Shown one piece after another: positions 46,643-55,010 of a stretch of 61,365 bases of DNA. Source of the stretch: Ralstonia sp. ASV6 (GTDB lineage: Bacteria > Pseudomonadota > Gammaproteobacteria > Burkholderiales > Burkholderiaceae); NCBI RefSeq assembly GCF_016429285.1, contig NZ_JAELUI010000009.1, forward strand, positions 1-61,365, written 5' to 3'. The translations under genes and the position numbers were made by a program. Positions within the stretch are counted from its first letter, which is position 1, and the number at the start of each line of letters is the position of its first letter. Below the pieces are notes generated by a model that saw only the letters and a list, made by a program, of their open reading frames with translations, ran no database searches and had not been told where the DNA came from.

Positions 46643-47140
46643 ATGACGATGACCCCAGTCACTGATCTATGCGATCTGCACGAAGACAAACTTGTTTACG
46701 GAAGCCTACGTGTGCTCACGCCGGTGTTCCGCAGCTTCGGCAAGCGTGCCGCGTTTGCCGGCCCGGCTTCCACGCTCAAGGTGTTTGAAGACAACGGCCT
46801 GGTGCGTGCCGCGCTGGAAGAGCAGGGTGCGGGGCGCGTGCTCGTGATCGATGGCGGGGGCTCGTTGCGCTGCGCGCTGGTGGGCGGCAACCTCGGCAAG
46901 CTGGCCGAGGAGAACGGGTGGGAAGGTATCCTGCTCAACGGCTGCGTGCGCGATACGCGCGAGTTGATCGAATGCAACGTCGGCATTCATGCGCTCGCAG
47001 TGCACCCGCGCAAGAGCATCAAGAAGAACGTCGGCCAGCGCGAGGTGGGGGTGCAGATGCCGGGCGCCTATATTCAGTCCGGTGAATGGATCTATGCCGA
47101 TGAAGACGGCGTGCTGGTTTCGCAGGACAAACTCGTATGA
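46643..47140 (+). CDS. rraA: RraA family protein (regulator of RNase E / HMG aldolase-like)
   Basis: A 165-residue trimeric fold protein. The blocks [33 protein letters not shown] and [10 protein letters not shown] are the RraA/HMG aldolase signature. The Arg-Asp of the last block and the Asp of DGGGS are the metal/pyruvate residues in the aldolase members. It may therefore act as a 4-hydroxy-4-methyl-2-oxoglutarate aldolase, or as an RNase E inhibitor as in E. coli. An ATG two codons downstream is possible. The stop overlaps the next start as ATGA. Confidence 0.88.
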   Translation: MTMTPVTDLCDLHEDKLVYGSLRVLTPVFRSFGKRAAFAGPASTLKVFEDNGLVRAALEEQGAGRVLVIDGGGSLRCALVGGNLGKLAEENGWEGILLNGCVRDTRELIECNVGIHALAVHPRKSIKKNVGQREVGVQMPGAYIQSGEWIYADEDGVLVSQDKLV

Positions 47141-47556
47141 GCCCGATCAACGCCATTCACGTGTTCGTCTACGGCACACTGCGCGCTGGCGAGGCCAATG
47201 ACCTGCGCGTGGCCGCAGCCAATCGCGGCATTCCCGAGCCGGAGTTGTTGGGCACCGCAATGTTGCACGGTCGCCTGTATGACTTTGGCGCATACCCAGG
47301 CCTGGTGCTGGACCCGACCGGCACAGCCGTACGTGGTGATGTCTATCGCATCGATGCCGCGCTCGTGCCGGTGCTCGACGAGATCGAAGAGGTGTACCCA
47401 GGTGGCGACGCACTCTTCCTGCGCGAGAACCACGCCGTGATGCTGGGCAGCGAGCCCATCGAGTGCATCGTCTATCCAGTCAGCCCGGCGCACATTGCCG
47501 GGCGGCACGTTATTACGGGCGGGGACTGGGTCGCGCATCGGCTGGCGCGCGGCTGA
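47137..47556 (+). CDS. Gamma-glutamylcyclotransferase-fold (AIG2-like) protein
   Basis: A 139-residue protein with the GGCT/AIG2 signature [14 protein letters not shown] and the catalytic-type Glu in [11 protein letters not shown]. Members cyclise gamma-glutamyl amino acids or amines, but the substrate here is unknown. It is coupled to rraA by an ATGA overlap and followed by a terminator, so it ends the operon begun by the TPP-enzyme gene or rraA. Confidence 0.85.
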   Translation: MSPINAIHVFVYGTLRAGEANDLRVAAANRGIPEPELLGTAMLHGRLYDFGAYPGLVLDPTGTAVRGDVYRIDAALVPVLDEIEEVYPGGDALFLRENHAVMLGSEPIECIVYPVSPAHIAGRHVITGGDWVAHRLARG

Positions 47557-47585
47557 AGCTCCACGCTTCTCACCAGGGTTGTCAG

Positions 47586-47608
47586 AACGCCGCGCTCGCG
47601 GCGTTTTT
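47586..47608 (+). terminator. Terminator after the cyclotransferase gene
   Basis: AACGCCGC (47586-47593) pairs with GCGGCGTT (47598-47605) around a four-base loop. The T run continues to 47608. Confidence 0.85.
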
Positions 47609-47635
47609 CTTTTGTTCACACAAATCGGTCGGGTC

Positions 47636-47717
47636 AGGGCGACATACGTCAGGCAACTCTGGGGGGGGCGGCAGAAAAACGCCTTCTTTATTTAAGACAG
47701 CTCTGATATGTCGCCCT
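47636..47717. promoter_or_regulatory. Long-spaced 11-bp inverted repeat with a G8 tract, upstream of the exopolysaccharide operon
   Basis: AGGGCGACATA (47636-47646) and TATGTCGCCCT (47707-47717) are perfect inverted copies 60 bp apart. Between them lie a run of eight G (47761-47768 shifted by -100, that is 47661-47668) and an AT-rich TTTATTTAAG patch (47687-47696). This may be a looping operator for the exopolysaccharide promoter. The homopolymer is a possible slip site. Confidence 0.5.
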
Positions 47718-47778
47718 AAGGCGCTCTCCTAAGATCGCTCCGCAGATTAGGAATTCTCCCTGGGAATCGTATCGATTT

Positions 47779-48033
47779 GTCGCACTCGCGGGCTGCGCGG
47801 GCGCGACGGTGTCACGCCTTGATCACCTCACGGTGATGTCTGCGGGACGGCCAATATCGGCCTTCTTCATGAGCACTGCGGTGTCTGCGGTATTACGCGC
47901 AGCCAGCGCTCTGCGCCTGCTTGCACTGCGTTTGCGTGCGATGTGGTGGGCATCGGTTGCACCGATAAGAAAGAACACCAATGCAGGCTGCCGTTGACCT
48001 GCATGGGTATTGCCCACGTGCGTGGGTTTTTTG
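47779..48033 (+). promoter_or_regulatory. Hairpin-rich leader of the exopolysaccharide operon
   Basis: About 250 bases with successive perfect hairpins: GTCGC/GCGAC (47779-47783, 47803-47807), ATCACC/GGTGAT (47822-47837), GGCC/GGCC (47849-47862), GCGCAG/CTGCGC (47897-47916), ATCGGT/ACCGAT (47952-47966) and ATGCAGG/CCTGCAT (47981-48004). The last hairpin, at 48013-48026, has a T tail. GGG at 48005-48007 can pair with CCC at 48013-48015 and so compete with that terminator. No known riboswitch class was recognised. A 53-codon frame from the ATG at 47836 to 47997 could be a leader peptide, but its ribosome binding site is poor. Confidence 0.45.
48013..48032 (+). terminator. Terminator-like hairpin just before the first exopolysaccharide gene
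   Basis: CCCAC (48013-48017) pairs with GTGGG (48022-48026) and six T follow directly (48027-48032). The GGGGA ribosome binding site starts one base later and the ATG is at 48043. The stem is short, so termination would be partial or conditional. Confidence 0.5.
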
Positions 48034-48042
48034 GGGATGTGA

Positions 48043-49443
48043 ATGATTGGATTGACACCTTCGCCGAGGACAAGCGCGGCCGTGGCTGCACTTCGTGTTT
48101 TGGCAGATGGATTGGGCATGGTGTTTGGTGCCGTTGTCGCGCATGAAATGCAGTTGGGCGGCCCTATCGACTGGTCGCGTACGGAAATTCTTGCGAGCGT
48201 TTTGGCCGGCTGTCTTGTGCTGGCGGGTCTAGCAATCAGCGGCGTGTATGGCAAGCGTTTCCAGAGCCGGCCGCTGCGCAGCATTCCGAGATTCCTGATC
48301 GTCTGGCTGCTGACGCATGGCCTGATTGTCCACCTGTTTCTCGCGGCGCATATGCCGGTGCTCGTGCTCACGCCCTGGGTGGCGGCGTGGACCTTGGCTT
48401 CGATCGCCTCGATGCTGGCGTCGCGCGTGTGCAGCGAAATGTTTTGGCGAATCAAGGGTCGCGTTCATGTGGTGATCCGTCGTGTGGTGATCGTTGGGGG
48501 TGCCGAACAAACGCAACGTCTGATGGAGCGCGTGCAGAACGACGCGTACATCGTTGTGGGGCAGCTTGACCCGAACAACGCAGCGGAGCAGGCGGATGCC
48601 GCTGTGCACAGGCTGGCGTCGATGCAGGACGTCATCGAATGGGCAGCCGACCAGCAGTTTGATGAGCTATGGCTCGCGCTCCCGCCCTCACAGGAGGAGG
48701 AAATCCAGCGCTACCTGCGCGCGATGCAGCATCACTTTGTCGACGTGCGCCTATTCCCTGTCACGAGCGACTTGCCTCTGTTCAATCCGGACGCATCCAT
48801 GCTGGGTGGGATGCCCGTCATCAACCTGGTGGCATCGTCACGTGACGTGAGTCTGGCGTGGGCCAAGCCCGTGTTTGATCGCCTTTTTGCGCTCGCGGCA
48901 CTCGTTGGGTTGCTGCCACTGCTGGTGGCGATTGCGCTGCTGGTCAAGGGTACGTCAGCGGGGCCGGTGTTCTTCCGCCAGCGGCGCATGGGGGCAGACG
49001 GGCGCGAGTTCACGATCCTCAAGTTCCGGTCGATGCGCGTGCATGTTGAAGAGGCCGGCACGCTGACGCAGGCAAGACAGGGCGACCCCCGTGTCACGCC
49101 GATCGGTCGGCTGCTGCGCAAATCGAGCCTGGACGAGTTGCCCCAGTTCATCAACGTATTGCTGGGCCAGATGTCGGTGGTGGGGCCACGCCCGCACGCG
49201 TTGGAGCACGACGACTACTACATGCGCCTGGTGGACGGCTACATGTACCGGTATCGCATCAAGCCGGGCATTACCGGCCTGGCCCAGGTCAACGGTTGCC
49301 GGGGCGAGACGGCGCGCATCGAATCGATGGCCAAGCGCGTGTCGCTGGACCTCTTCTACATCCAAAACTGGTCGTTCTGGCTGGACCTCAAGATCGTCTG
49401 GATGACGGTTTTCAAGGGGTTCAGCGGGCGGAACGCTTACTGA
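48043..49443 (+). CDS. Undecaprenyl-phosphate sugar-1-phosphate transferase, WcaJ-like
   Basis: A 466-residue polyprenyl-phosphate hexose-1-phosphate transferase that starts repeat-unit synthesis by placing a sugar phosphate, probably glucose-1-phosphate, on undecaprenyl phosphate. About four N-terminal membrane helices and a CoA-binding-like middle domain (VVIVGG) precede the catalytic domain with KFRSMRVH, RLLRKSSLDELPQFINVLLGQMS (in part) and VGPRPHALEHD. GGGGA precedes the ATG. It is the first gene of a nine-gene series in which most neighbours overlap or nearly touch. Confidence 0.93.
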   Translation: MIGLTPSPRTSAAVAALRVLADGLGMVFGAVVAHEMQLGGPIDWSRTEILASVLAGCLVLAGLAISGVYGKRFQSRPLRSIPRFLIVWLLTHGLIVHLFLAAHMPVLVLTPWVAAWTLASIASMLASRVCSEMFWRIKGRVHVVIRRVVIVGGAEQTQRLMERVQNDAYIVVGQLDPNNAAEQADAAVHRLASMQDVIEWAADQQFDELWLALPPSQEEEIQRYLRAMQHHFVDVRLFPVTSDLPLFNPDASMLGGMPVINLVASSRDVSLAWAKPVFDRLFALAALVGLLPLLVAIALLVKGTSAGPVFFRQRRMGADGREFTILKFRSMRVHVEEAGTLTQARQGDPRVTPIGRLLRKSSLDELPQFINVLLGQMSVVGPRPHALEHDDYYMRLVDGYMYRYRIKPGITGLAQVNGCRGETARIESMAKRVSLDLFYIQNWSFWLDLKIVWMTVFKGFSGRNAY

Positions 49444-49456
49444 TCGGCAGACGCTC

Positions 49457-50566
49457 ATGCGAACTCATTCCTCATTGCTCCCTGCACGTGTGCGTCGCGC
49501 GTGCGCTTGCACAGCCGTGCTCGTGCTCGCCGCGCTTGCTGGTTGCAGCATCGTGCCTGGCATGCACTTCCAGGCGAACGAGAACATGCCACCAGTGACC
49601 GCCATCACGCCGGCACTGCTTGCCGCGCAAGGCGCAGGTGATGACTTGACCGGCGTGAATGCGGCCGTCGCGCTGCTGGGCACGCCTGAGCGCGCGTACC
49701 GCATTGGCGCTGCGGATGTGCTGTCCATCCAGGTATGGAATCACCCCGAACTCGGCATGCAGGGCACGGTGGCTGCGCGCGCGGGCAATGGCGATGCTCC
49801 GGTATTCACGGTGGGCGAGGACGGCGACATCGTCTATCCCTACCTTGGTGCGGTGCGGTTGGCGGGCCTCACGATCGGTGATGCGCAGCGCCGTCTCACT
49901 GCGGCCATCGCACGCTATGTGCGCGATCCAAAGCTGGCCGTTTCTGTAGCGTCGTATCGGAGCCAGCAGGTCTTTGTAGACGGCGCAGTCAAGAATCCGG
50001 GCGCCAAGCCAGTGACGAATGTGCCGATGACGCTGGCGCATGCGTTGGCTGAAGCCGGCGGCGTGCTGCCCGACGGCGATGCCAGCCGCGTGCTGGTGTC
50101 GCGCGAAGGGCGGACCGTGCGTGTCGACCTGCCGGCCATGGCCGCCGTCGGCAAACGTGCCGAGACGCTCTATCTGCGTGCTAACGATACGGTGCGTGTT
50201 GTTGCGCGCGCGGACAACCCCGTTTTCGTGGCGGGGGAGGTCGGGCGGGCGCAGGCGGTGCCCATGCAGGACGGCCGCCTCTCTCTTGCGCAGGCCATTG
50301 CTGCTGCAGGTTCCGTCAATGCCAACACCAGTCAACCCAGCGGCGTGTATGTGGTCCGGCCACAGGCCGATGGAACCCCGCAAGTGTTCAAGCTCGATGC
50401 GAAATCGCCCACCGGCCTGGCCATGGCCGCGCGCTTTGCGTTGCAGCCCAATGATCTCGTCTATGTAGAAGCGGCGGGCCTGATGAAGTGGAACCGCGTG
50501 GTCAGCCTTCTGCTGCCGACTTCGCAATCGCTTTACAACACCCAACGCGCTGCGAGCGGCAACTGA
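49457..50566 (+). CDS. Polysaccharide export outer-membrane lipoprotein, Wza-like
   Basis: A 369-residue outer-membrane export channel protein. The signal peptide ends in the lipobox LAALAGC, followed by a Poly_export domain (YRIGAADVLSIQVWNHPEL) and two SLBB domains (VFVDGAVKNPGAKPV and VFVAGEVGRAQAV). It should form the outer-membrane pore for the polymer made by this operon. The stop overlaps the phosphatase start as TGATG. Confidence 0.93.
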   Translation: MRTHSSLLPARVRRACACTAVLVLAALAGCSIVPGMHFQANENMPPVTAITPALLAAQGAGDDLTGVNAAVALLGTPERAYRIGAADVLSIQVWNHPELGMQGTVAARAGNGDAPVFTVGEDGDIVYPYLGAVRLAGLTIGDAQRRLTAAIARYVRDPKLAVSVASYRSQQVFVDGAVKNPGAKPVTNVPMTLAHALAEAGGVLPDGDASRVLVSREGRTVRVDLPAMAAVGKRAETLYLRANDTVRVVARADNPVFVAGEVGRAQAVPMQDGRLSLAQAIAAAGSVNANTSQPSGVYVVRPQADGTPQVFKLDAKSPTGLAMAARFALQPNDLVYVEAAGLMKWNRVVSLLLPTSQSLYNTQRAASGN

Positions 50567-51030
50567 TGCACAGCGTACTTGTGGTCTGTGTTGGCAACGT
50601 GTGCCGTAGCCCGATGGCCGAGGAGTTGTTGCGGCGTGCGTTGGCGGCTGGGCCGGCCTTGTCCGTCACAGTGGAATCTGCAGGCACGCACGCGCCAGGT
50701 GGGCTGCCGGCCGATGAGCATGCCGTCGAGGTGATGCATCGCCACGGCATGGACATCGACGCGCACCGATCGCGCTTGCTGACGGCACCACTGTGCGCAC
50801 AGTTCGACCTGATCCTGACGATGGACCGTTCACAGCGGTCCGAGATCATCCGGCGCTTTCCTAACGCCGGTGGAAAAGTCTTCACCCTTGACGATCACCC
50901 GGTGCCTGACCCGTTCGGCCGGCCTGAGCACGTGTTCGTGGAGTGTTTTCATCAGATGGCCCTGGCCGTCGATCGCTGGCAATCCCGTATCCGGATGCTG
51001 GCCAAACCGAATCGGGGCATCCAACGATGA
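50566..51030 (+). CDS. Low-molecular-weight protein tyrosine phosphatase, Wzb-like
   Basis: A 154-residue phosphatase with the P-loop CVGNVCRS (C-x5-R-S) near the N-terminus and the catalytic Asp in VPDPFG. It should remove phosphate from the tyrosine cluster of the Wzc-like kinase in the next gene and so tune polymer length and export. The start at 50566 overlaps the wza-like stop, and its own stop overlaps the kinase start as ATGA. Confidence 0.94.
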   Translation: MHSVLVVCVGNVCRSPMAEELLRRALAAGPALSVTVESAGTHAPGGLPADEHAVEVMHRHGMDIDAHRSRLLTAPLCAQFDLILTMDRSQRSEIIRRFPNAGGKVFTLDDHPVPDPFGRPEHVFVECFHQMALAVDRWQSRIRMLAKPNRGIQR

Positions 51031-53273
51031 GCGCCATCCTGTCGCAACAACGTCGCCGTATCGCCGAGCGAACGCTGCATTTTCTTGATCTCCTGGACCT
51101 CCTGCGACGCGAGGTGCGCTGGATCGTCGGCACGCTTGCTGCCGTGGCACTTGTCGGCGCGCTGTATGCGTGGGTGGCCACGCCCATCTATCGGTCCGAC
51201 CTGCTGATTGAAGTGGAGGAGGGCGGGGGCGGCGCGGCGCAAGGCCTGATGGGGGCGCTGTCTTCCGCGCTGGAGGTGAAATCGTCCGGCGATACCGAAA
51301 TGGAGGTGCTGCGCTCGCGCATGGTGATTGGCGCAGCGGTCGACCGTGTCCACTACGACATCGATGCCGAGCCGCAGCGCTTGCCGTTGCTGGGCAGCAT
51401 GCTCGCGCGCGGCAGCGACACGCTGTCCGCGCCGGGTCTGCTGGGCTTCGGCGGCTATACGTGGGGCAATGAATCCATCGCGGTGGATCGGTTGAACGTG
51501 CCGCCGGCGATGGTCGGCAAGCCATTCGTTATCACCTTGCTGGAGGGGGAGCGCGTACGCGTCGATGGCCCCGCTGATGCTGGGAGCCGCGAGGGCCGGA
51601 TCGGCGATCCGATCTCGATGACGTCATCAGAAGGCGGTATCACGCTGGTGGTCCGGGCTGTGCATGCGCGGTCGGGGGCGAAGTTCGTGGTGCGTAGCTT
51701 TTCTCGCCAGGACACGATTGCCGAGCTGCAGCGTCGACTGGTGATCTTCCAGAAGGGCAAGCAGAGCAGCGTCATTTCGGTCACGCTGGAAGGGGCGCGT
51801 GCGCATCGCATCGCGGCGTTTCTGCAAGCGATGGGGCAGGTGTATCTGCAGCAGAACAGCGAGCGGCGCGCGGTCGAGGCGGAAAGCTCGCTGGCCTTCC
51901 TGGAGCGCCAATTGCCGGAGCTCAAACGCCAGCTGGAAAGCTCGGAAGATGCACTGCTGCAGTTTCGACGCAAGTCCGACGCGACGGATTTGAGTGAGCA
52001 GGGCAAGCTGATGCTGACGGAATCCGTGACCTTGCAGGGGCGCATCAGTCAGCTCTTGCAGGAACGGCAGGCGCAACTGGTGCACAACACTGCCGCGCAC
52101 CCGAACGTGGTGGCGCTGGATGCCCAGGCCGCGCAGCTGCAAGGTGAAATGAAGCAGTTGCGCAAGAAGCTCGACACGCTGCCGGCCAATGAGCAGGCCG
52201 TAATCCGCCTGACCCGCGACGTGCGCGTTAACAGCGAGCTCTATACCGCCATGCTCAACAGCATCCAGCAACTGCGTATAACGAAGGCCGGCAAGGTGGC
52301 TAACGTTCGCCTGCTGGACAACGCCGAACCTGCTGAGACACCTATCAAGCCGCGTCGCGTGCTGGTGCTGCTGGGCGCCGCGCTGCTGGGTGCCGTGTTG
52401 GGTCTGTGCGTGGCGCTGCTGCGCGGCTTGGGGCGCCAACCCGTGACGCAGCCAGGGCACGTGGAAGAACTGCTGGGTACGGTGGTGTATGCCGTCATCC
52501 CGCAAAGCAAGGCGCAGAAGCGCCGTGATCGGTTGACCCGGCGAGCCCAGGTTTCTGAAGGCGATGTGCGTCTGCCGTTGGCGATCAGCGATGCACAGGA
52601 TGCCGTCGTTGAAAGCCTCCAGAACTTGCGTATGGGGCTGCAGATACGCCTGCTGGAGGCACGCAATCGCGTCGTATTGATCACCGGCGCGACGCCGGGC
52701 GTGGGCAAGTCGTTTGTGTCGACCAACCTGGCAGTCGTTCTGGCAACGTCTGGCCTGCGCGTCCTGCTGATCGACGCCGATCTGCGCAAGGGGACATTGC
52801 ACAACAGCTTTGCATACCCGGTGTGGCCTGATCTCACCTCGCTGCTGCAAGGCAATTCATCGGTGGACGAGGTCATCCACGCCAGTGGTACGCCGGGTCT
52901 TGACTTGCTGCTGTCAACACGCAAGCAGGCAACGACCGTGGATCTGAAGCAAACGTCATGCTTCGTGCGGTGCATCGAAGAGATGGCCAGCCGCTACGAC
53001 GTCGTGCTGATCGACAGTGCACCGGTCTTGCCGGTTGCCGACACCCTGGCGTTGGCCCGCTGCGCTGGAACGATCCTGGCCGTGGCCCGCTATGGCGACA
53101 CCAGTGAAGGCGAACTGATCGAACTGCAAGCCCGTCTTGCCCGCGTGGGGGCATCGCTCGATGGCGTGCTGATCAACGACATGCAGTACGACCTGCAAAG
53201 CACCCGCTATGGGCGCTACGGCATGGACGGCTATGGCAAGACCGCCGCGGCCAACACAACCCCGTCGGTTTGA
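51027..53273 (+). CDS. Polysaccharide co-polymerase and tyrosine autokinase, Wzc-like
   Basis: A 748-residue inner-membrane protein. A Wzz domain with a membrane helix near residue 35, a long periplasmic coiled-coil part (about 260-430) and a second helix near 445 are followed by a cytoplasmic BY-kinase. The kinase has Walker A TPGVGKS (near 558), Walker A' IDADLRKG and Walker B VVLIDSAP. The C-terminus has a Tyr cluster (MQYDLQSTRYGRYGMDGYGK) that is the autophosphorylation site. It controls chain length and opens the Wza-like channel. Confidence 0.94.
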   Translation: MSAILSQQRRRIAERTLHFLDLLDLLRREVRWIVGTLAAVALVGALYAWVATPIYRSDLLIEVEEGGGGAAQGLMGALSSALEVKSSGDTEMEVLRSRMVIGAAVDRVHYDIDAEPQRLPLLGSMLARGSDTLSAPGLLGFGGYTWGNESIAVDRLNVPPAMVGKPFVITLLEGERVRVDGPADAGSREGRIGDPISMTSSEGGITLVVRAVHARSGAKFVVRSFSRQDTIAELQRRLVIFQKGKQSSVISVTLEGARAHRIAAFLQAMGQVYLQQNSERRAVEAESSLAFLERQLPELKRQLESSEDALLQFRRKSDATDLSEQGKLMLTESVTLQGRISQLLQERQAQLVHNTAAHPNVVALDAQAAQLQGEMKQLRKKLDTLPANEQAVIRLTRDVRVNSELYTAMLNSIQQLRITKAGKVANVRLLDNAEPAETPIKPRRVLVLLGAALLGAVLGLCVALLRGLGRQPVTQPGHVEELLGTVVYAVIPQSKAQKRRDRLTRRAQVSEGDVRLPLAISDAQDAVVESLQNLRMGLQIRLLEARNRVVLITGATPGVGKSFVSTNLAVVLATSGLRVLLIDADLRKGTLHNSFAYPVWPDLTSLLQGNSSVDEVIHASGTPGLDLLLSTRKQATTVDLKQTSCFVRCIEEMASRYDVVLIDSAPVLPVADTLALARCAGTILAVARYGDTSEGELIELQARLARVGASLDGVLINDMQYDLQSTRYGRYGMDGYGKTAAANTTPSV

Positions 53274-53318
53274 GCCTGAGCTGCAAGGGCGTACCGACAC
53301 CGAACACGAGAATCACAG

Positions 53319-53753
53319 ATGCATTTGAAGCAAGAGCAGCAAGAGCGCGGGCACCGTCCCGCCAAGCGCGTGATTACCTTTGGCACGTTCGACGTATTGC
53401 ACGTCGGCCACCTGCGCCTGCTGGAGCGTGCCAGCCAGTTGGGCGATGCGCTGATCGTGGGCGTGTCCAGCGATGCGCTCAACTACGCCAAAAAGAGCCG
53501 CTACCCGGTCTATAACCAGAACGACCGGCTGTCGCTCATCCGCAGCATGCGGTATGTGACCGATGTCTTTGTCGAAGAGTCACTTGAGCTCAAGCGTGAC
53601 TACATCGTTCAGCATGCGGCTGACGTGCTGGTGATGGGCGACGACTGGGCTGGCAAGTTCGATTTCTGCAATGACCTGTGCGAAGTCGTCTACCTCGGGC
53701 GGACGCCGTCGATTTCCACCACGGAGATCATTGAAGTGATCCGCCGGGGCTGA
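53319..53753 (+). CDS. Glycerol-3-phosphate cytidylyltransferase, TagD-like
   Basis: A 144-residue nucleotidyltransferase that should make CDP-glycerol from CTP and glycerol-3-phosphate. It has the HxGH motif (His28 and His31 in VLHVGHLRLL), GVSSDALNYAKK, and RTPSISTTEI, which matches the RTEGISTT motif of TagD/GCT. A related possibility is a CDP-ribitol-type or other alcohol cytidylyltransferase. With the downstream TagF-like domain it argues for glycerol phosphate in the polymer. It has a poor ribosome binding site and a 45-bp gap upstream. Confidence 0.88.
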   Translation: MHLKQEQQERGHRPAKRVITFGTFDVLHVGHLRLLERASQLGDALIVGVSSDALNYAKKSRYPVYNQNDRLSLIRSMRYVTDVFVEESLELKRDYIVQHAADVLVMGDDWAGKFDFCNDLCEVVYLGRTPSISTTEIIEVIRRG

Positions 53754-53756
53754 TCG

Positions 53757-55010
53757 ATGAGTACGACGGCCAGCACCGCTAGGCGCAAATGGAGCCACCA
53801 TGCGCTGCTCGGTGCGATGGATCAGGTGCTGCTCGCCGCCATCCACTTTGTGCTGGGCGTGATCGTGGCGCGGCAGGGCGGTGTGGCGGCGCTCGGGGCC
53901 TTTGCTTTTGCGTATGCCGTGATTGTGCTGGCCAACATGGTGCATGCCGCCGTGATTGCCGAGTCTTATGCGGTGGCGCCGGTTGAGTCGGGCACCACGG
54001 CGTTTGGCGGGGCGACGCCCATCGTCGTCATGACGCTGGGCCTGTGTTTGTTGTTTGCCGGGGCGGCTTGGGCCATGGGTGGGTTTGCGCACGAGGCGCA
54101 AGCTTGGCTGCGGCAGCCGTCGTTCTTCCTGGCATTGCTGTTCAGTGGCCTGTATTGGTCGACCAAGCCGTACTACTACCGCGCGGCACGGCCTCTCATG
54201 GTGCTGGCGATGACGCTTGCCTATGGGGTGGTGACGTTGGCGCTGGCGTATTTGGGCTACCGGGTATTGGGCCCCTCGATGCAACCTTTGTGGGCGATTG
54301 CGGCGGGTGCGGCGGTCGCCTCCGTGCCGCTGCTGTCGTGTTGTGCAAGGCCCTGGGCGGGCGGGTTGGCTCCACTGAAAACCTTTGCGCGCACCAGTTT
54401 GCGCTATGCCGCATGGAGCTTGCCAGCCGCGCTGTTGATCTGGGTTAACAGCAACGGGTACGTGTTCGTTTTGCCGCTGCTGGGCACACCGGAGCAGGCG
54501 GGTGGGCTGCGTGCCGTGCTCAATCTGGTGGCGCCAGTCAACACGCTGCTGGTGGGGGCCTGTACCGCATTGCTGCCGCTGCTGGCGGAGTTGGCACGCA
54601 GCCAGGGCGCAACGGCTTACGCCCAGCGGATTCACTGGCTGGCAGGGCTGATGTTCATCGCGTTGCTGGTGCTCGGGCTGCTGATCGCGCCCTTCAGTGC
54701 AACGGCACTTGAGGTGCTGTACGGCGAGCGCTATGCGGCGTTTGGCAACGTGTTGAGGCTTGCCGCGTTTCTGCCGCCGCTGTGGGTGGCCGCATCCATC
54801 TACCGCGCTGCCATGCGCGCACGCATGGACACGCGAGGTCTGTTTCTGGTGTATGCCGGCGCGCTGATTCCGGTGGGTCTGACGCTGATGTGGCTGCTGG
54901 GCCGACACGGGGCCGCCTCTGCAGTGATTGGCATGCTCGTCACGCAGTGCTTGGTGGTGTTGGGGTTCTGCTACCGCTTCTGGCGGGATACAAAACAAGG
55001 GAAAGCGTGA
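53757..55010 (+). CDS. Oligosaccharide flippase, Wzx-like
   Basis: A 417-residue membrane protein with about 12 hydrophobic helices and the layout of polysaccharide flippases (MOP superfamily). It should turn the lipid-linked repeat unit to the periplasmic face for polymerisation. It starts 3 bp after the TagD-like gene. The stop overlaps the GTG start of the next gene. Confidence 0.85.
   Translation: MSTTASTARRKWSHHALLGAMDQVLLAAIHFVLGVIVARQGGVAALGAFAFAYAVIVLANMVHAAVIAESYAVAPVESGTTAFGGATPIVVMTLGLCLLFAGAAWAMGGFAHEAQAWLRQPSFFLALLFSGLYWSTKPYYYRAARPLMVLAMTLAYGVVTLALAYLGYRVLGPSMQPLWAIAAGAAVASVPLLSCCARPWAGGLAPLKTFARTSLRYAAWSLPAALLIWVNSNGYVFVLPLLGTPEQAGGLRAVLNLVAPVNTLLVGACTALLPLLAELARSQGATAYAQRIHWLAGLMFIALLVLGLLIAPFSATALEVLYGERYAAFGNVLRLAAFLPPLWVAASIYRAAMRARMDTRGLFLVYAGALIPVGLTLMWLLGRHGAASAVIGMLVTQCLVVLGFCYRFWRDTKQGKA

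Noticed and set aside
47809-47997. 62-codon frame in the exopolysaccharide leader
   Set aside because: It starts at GTG without a ribosome binding site and runs through several perfect hairpins. I treat the region as a leader RNA and mention the frame only as a possible leader peptide.
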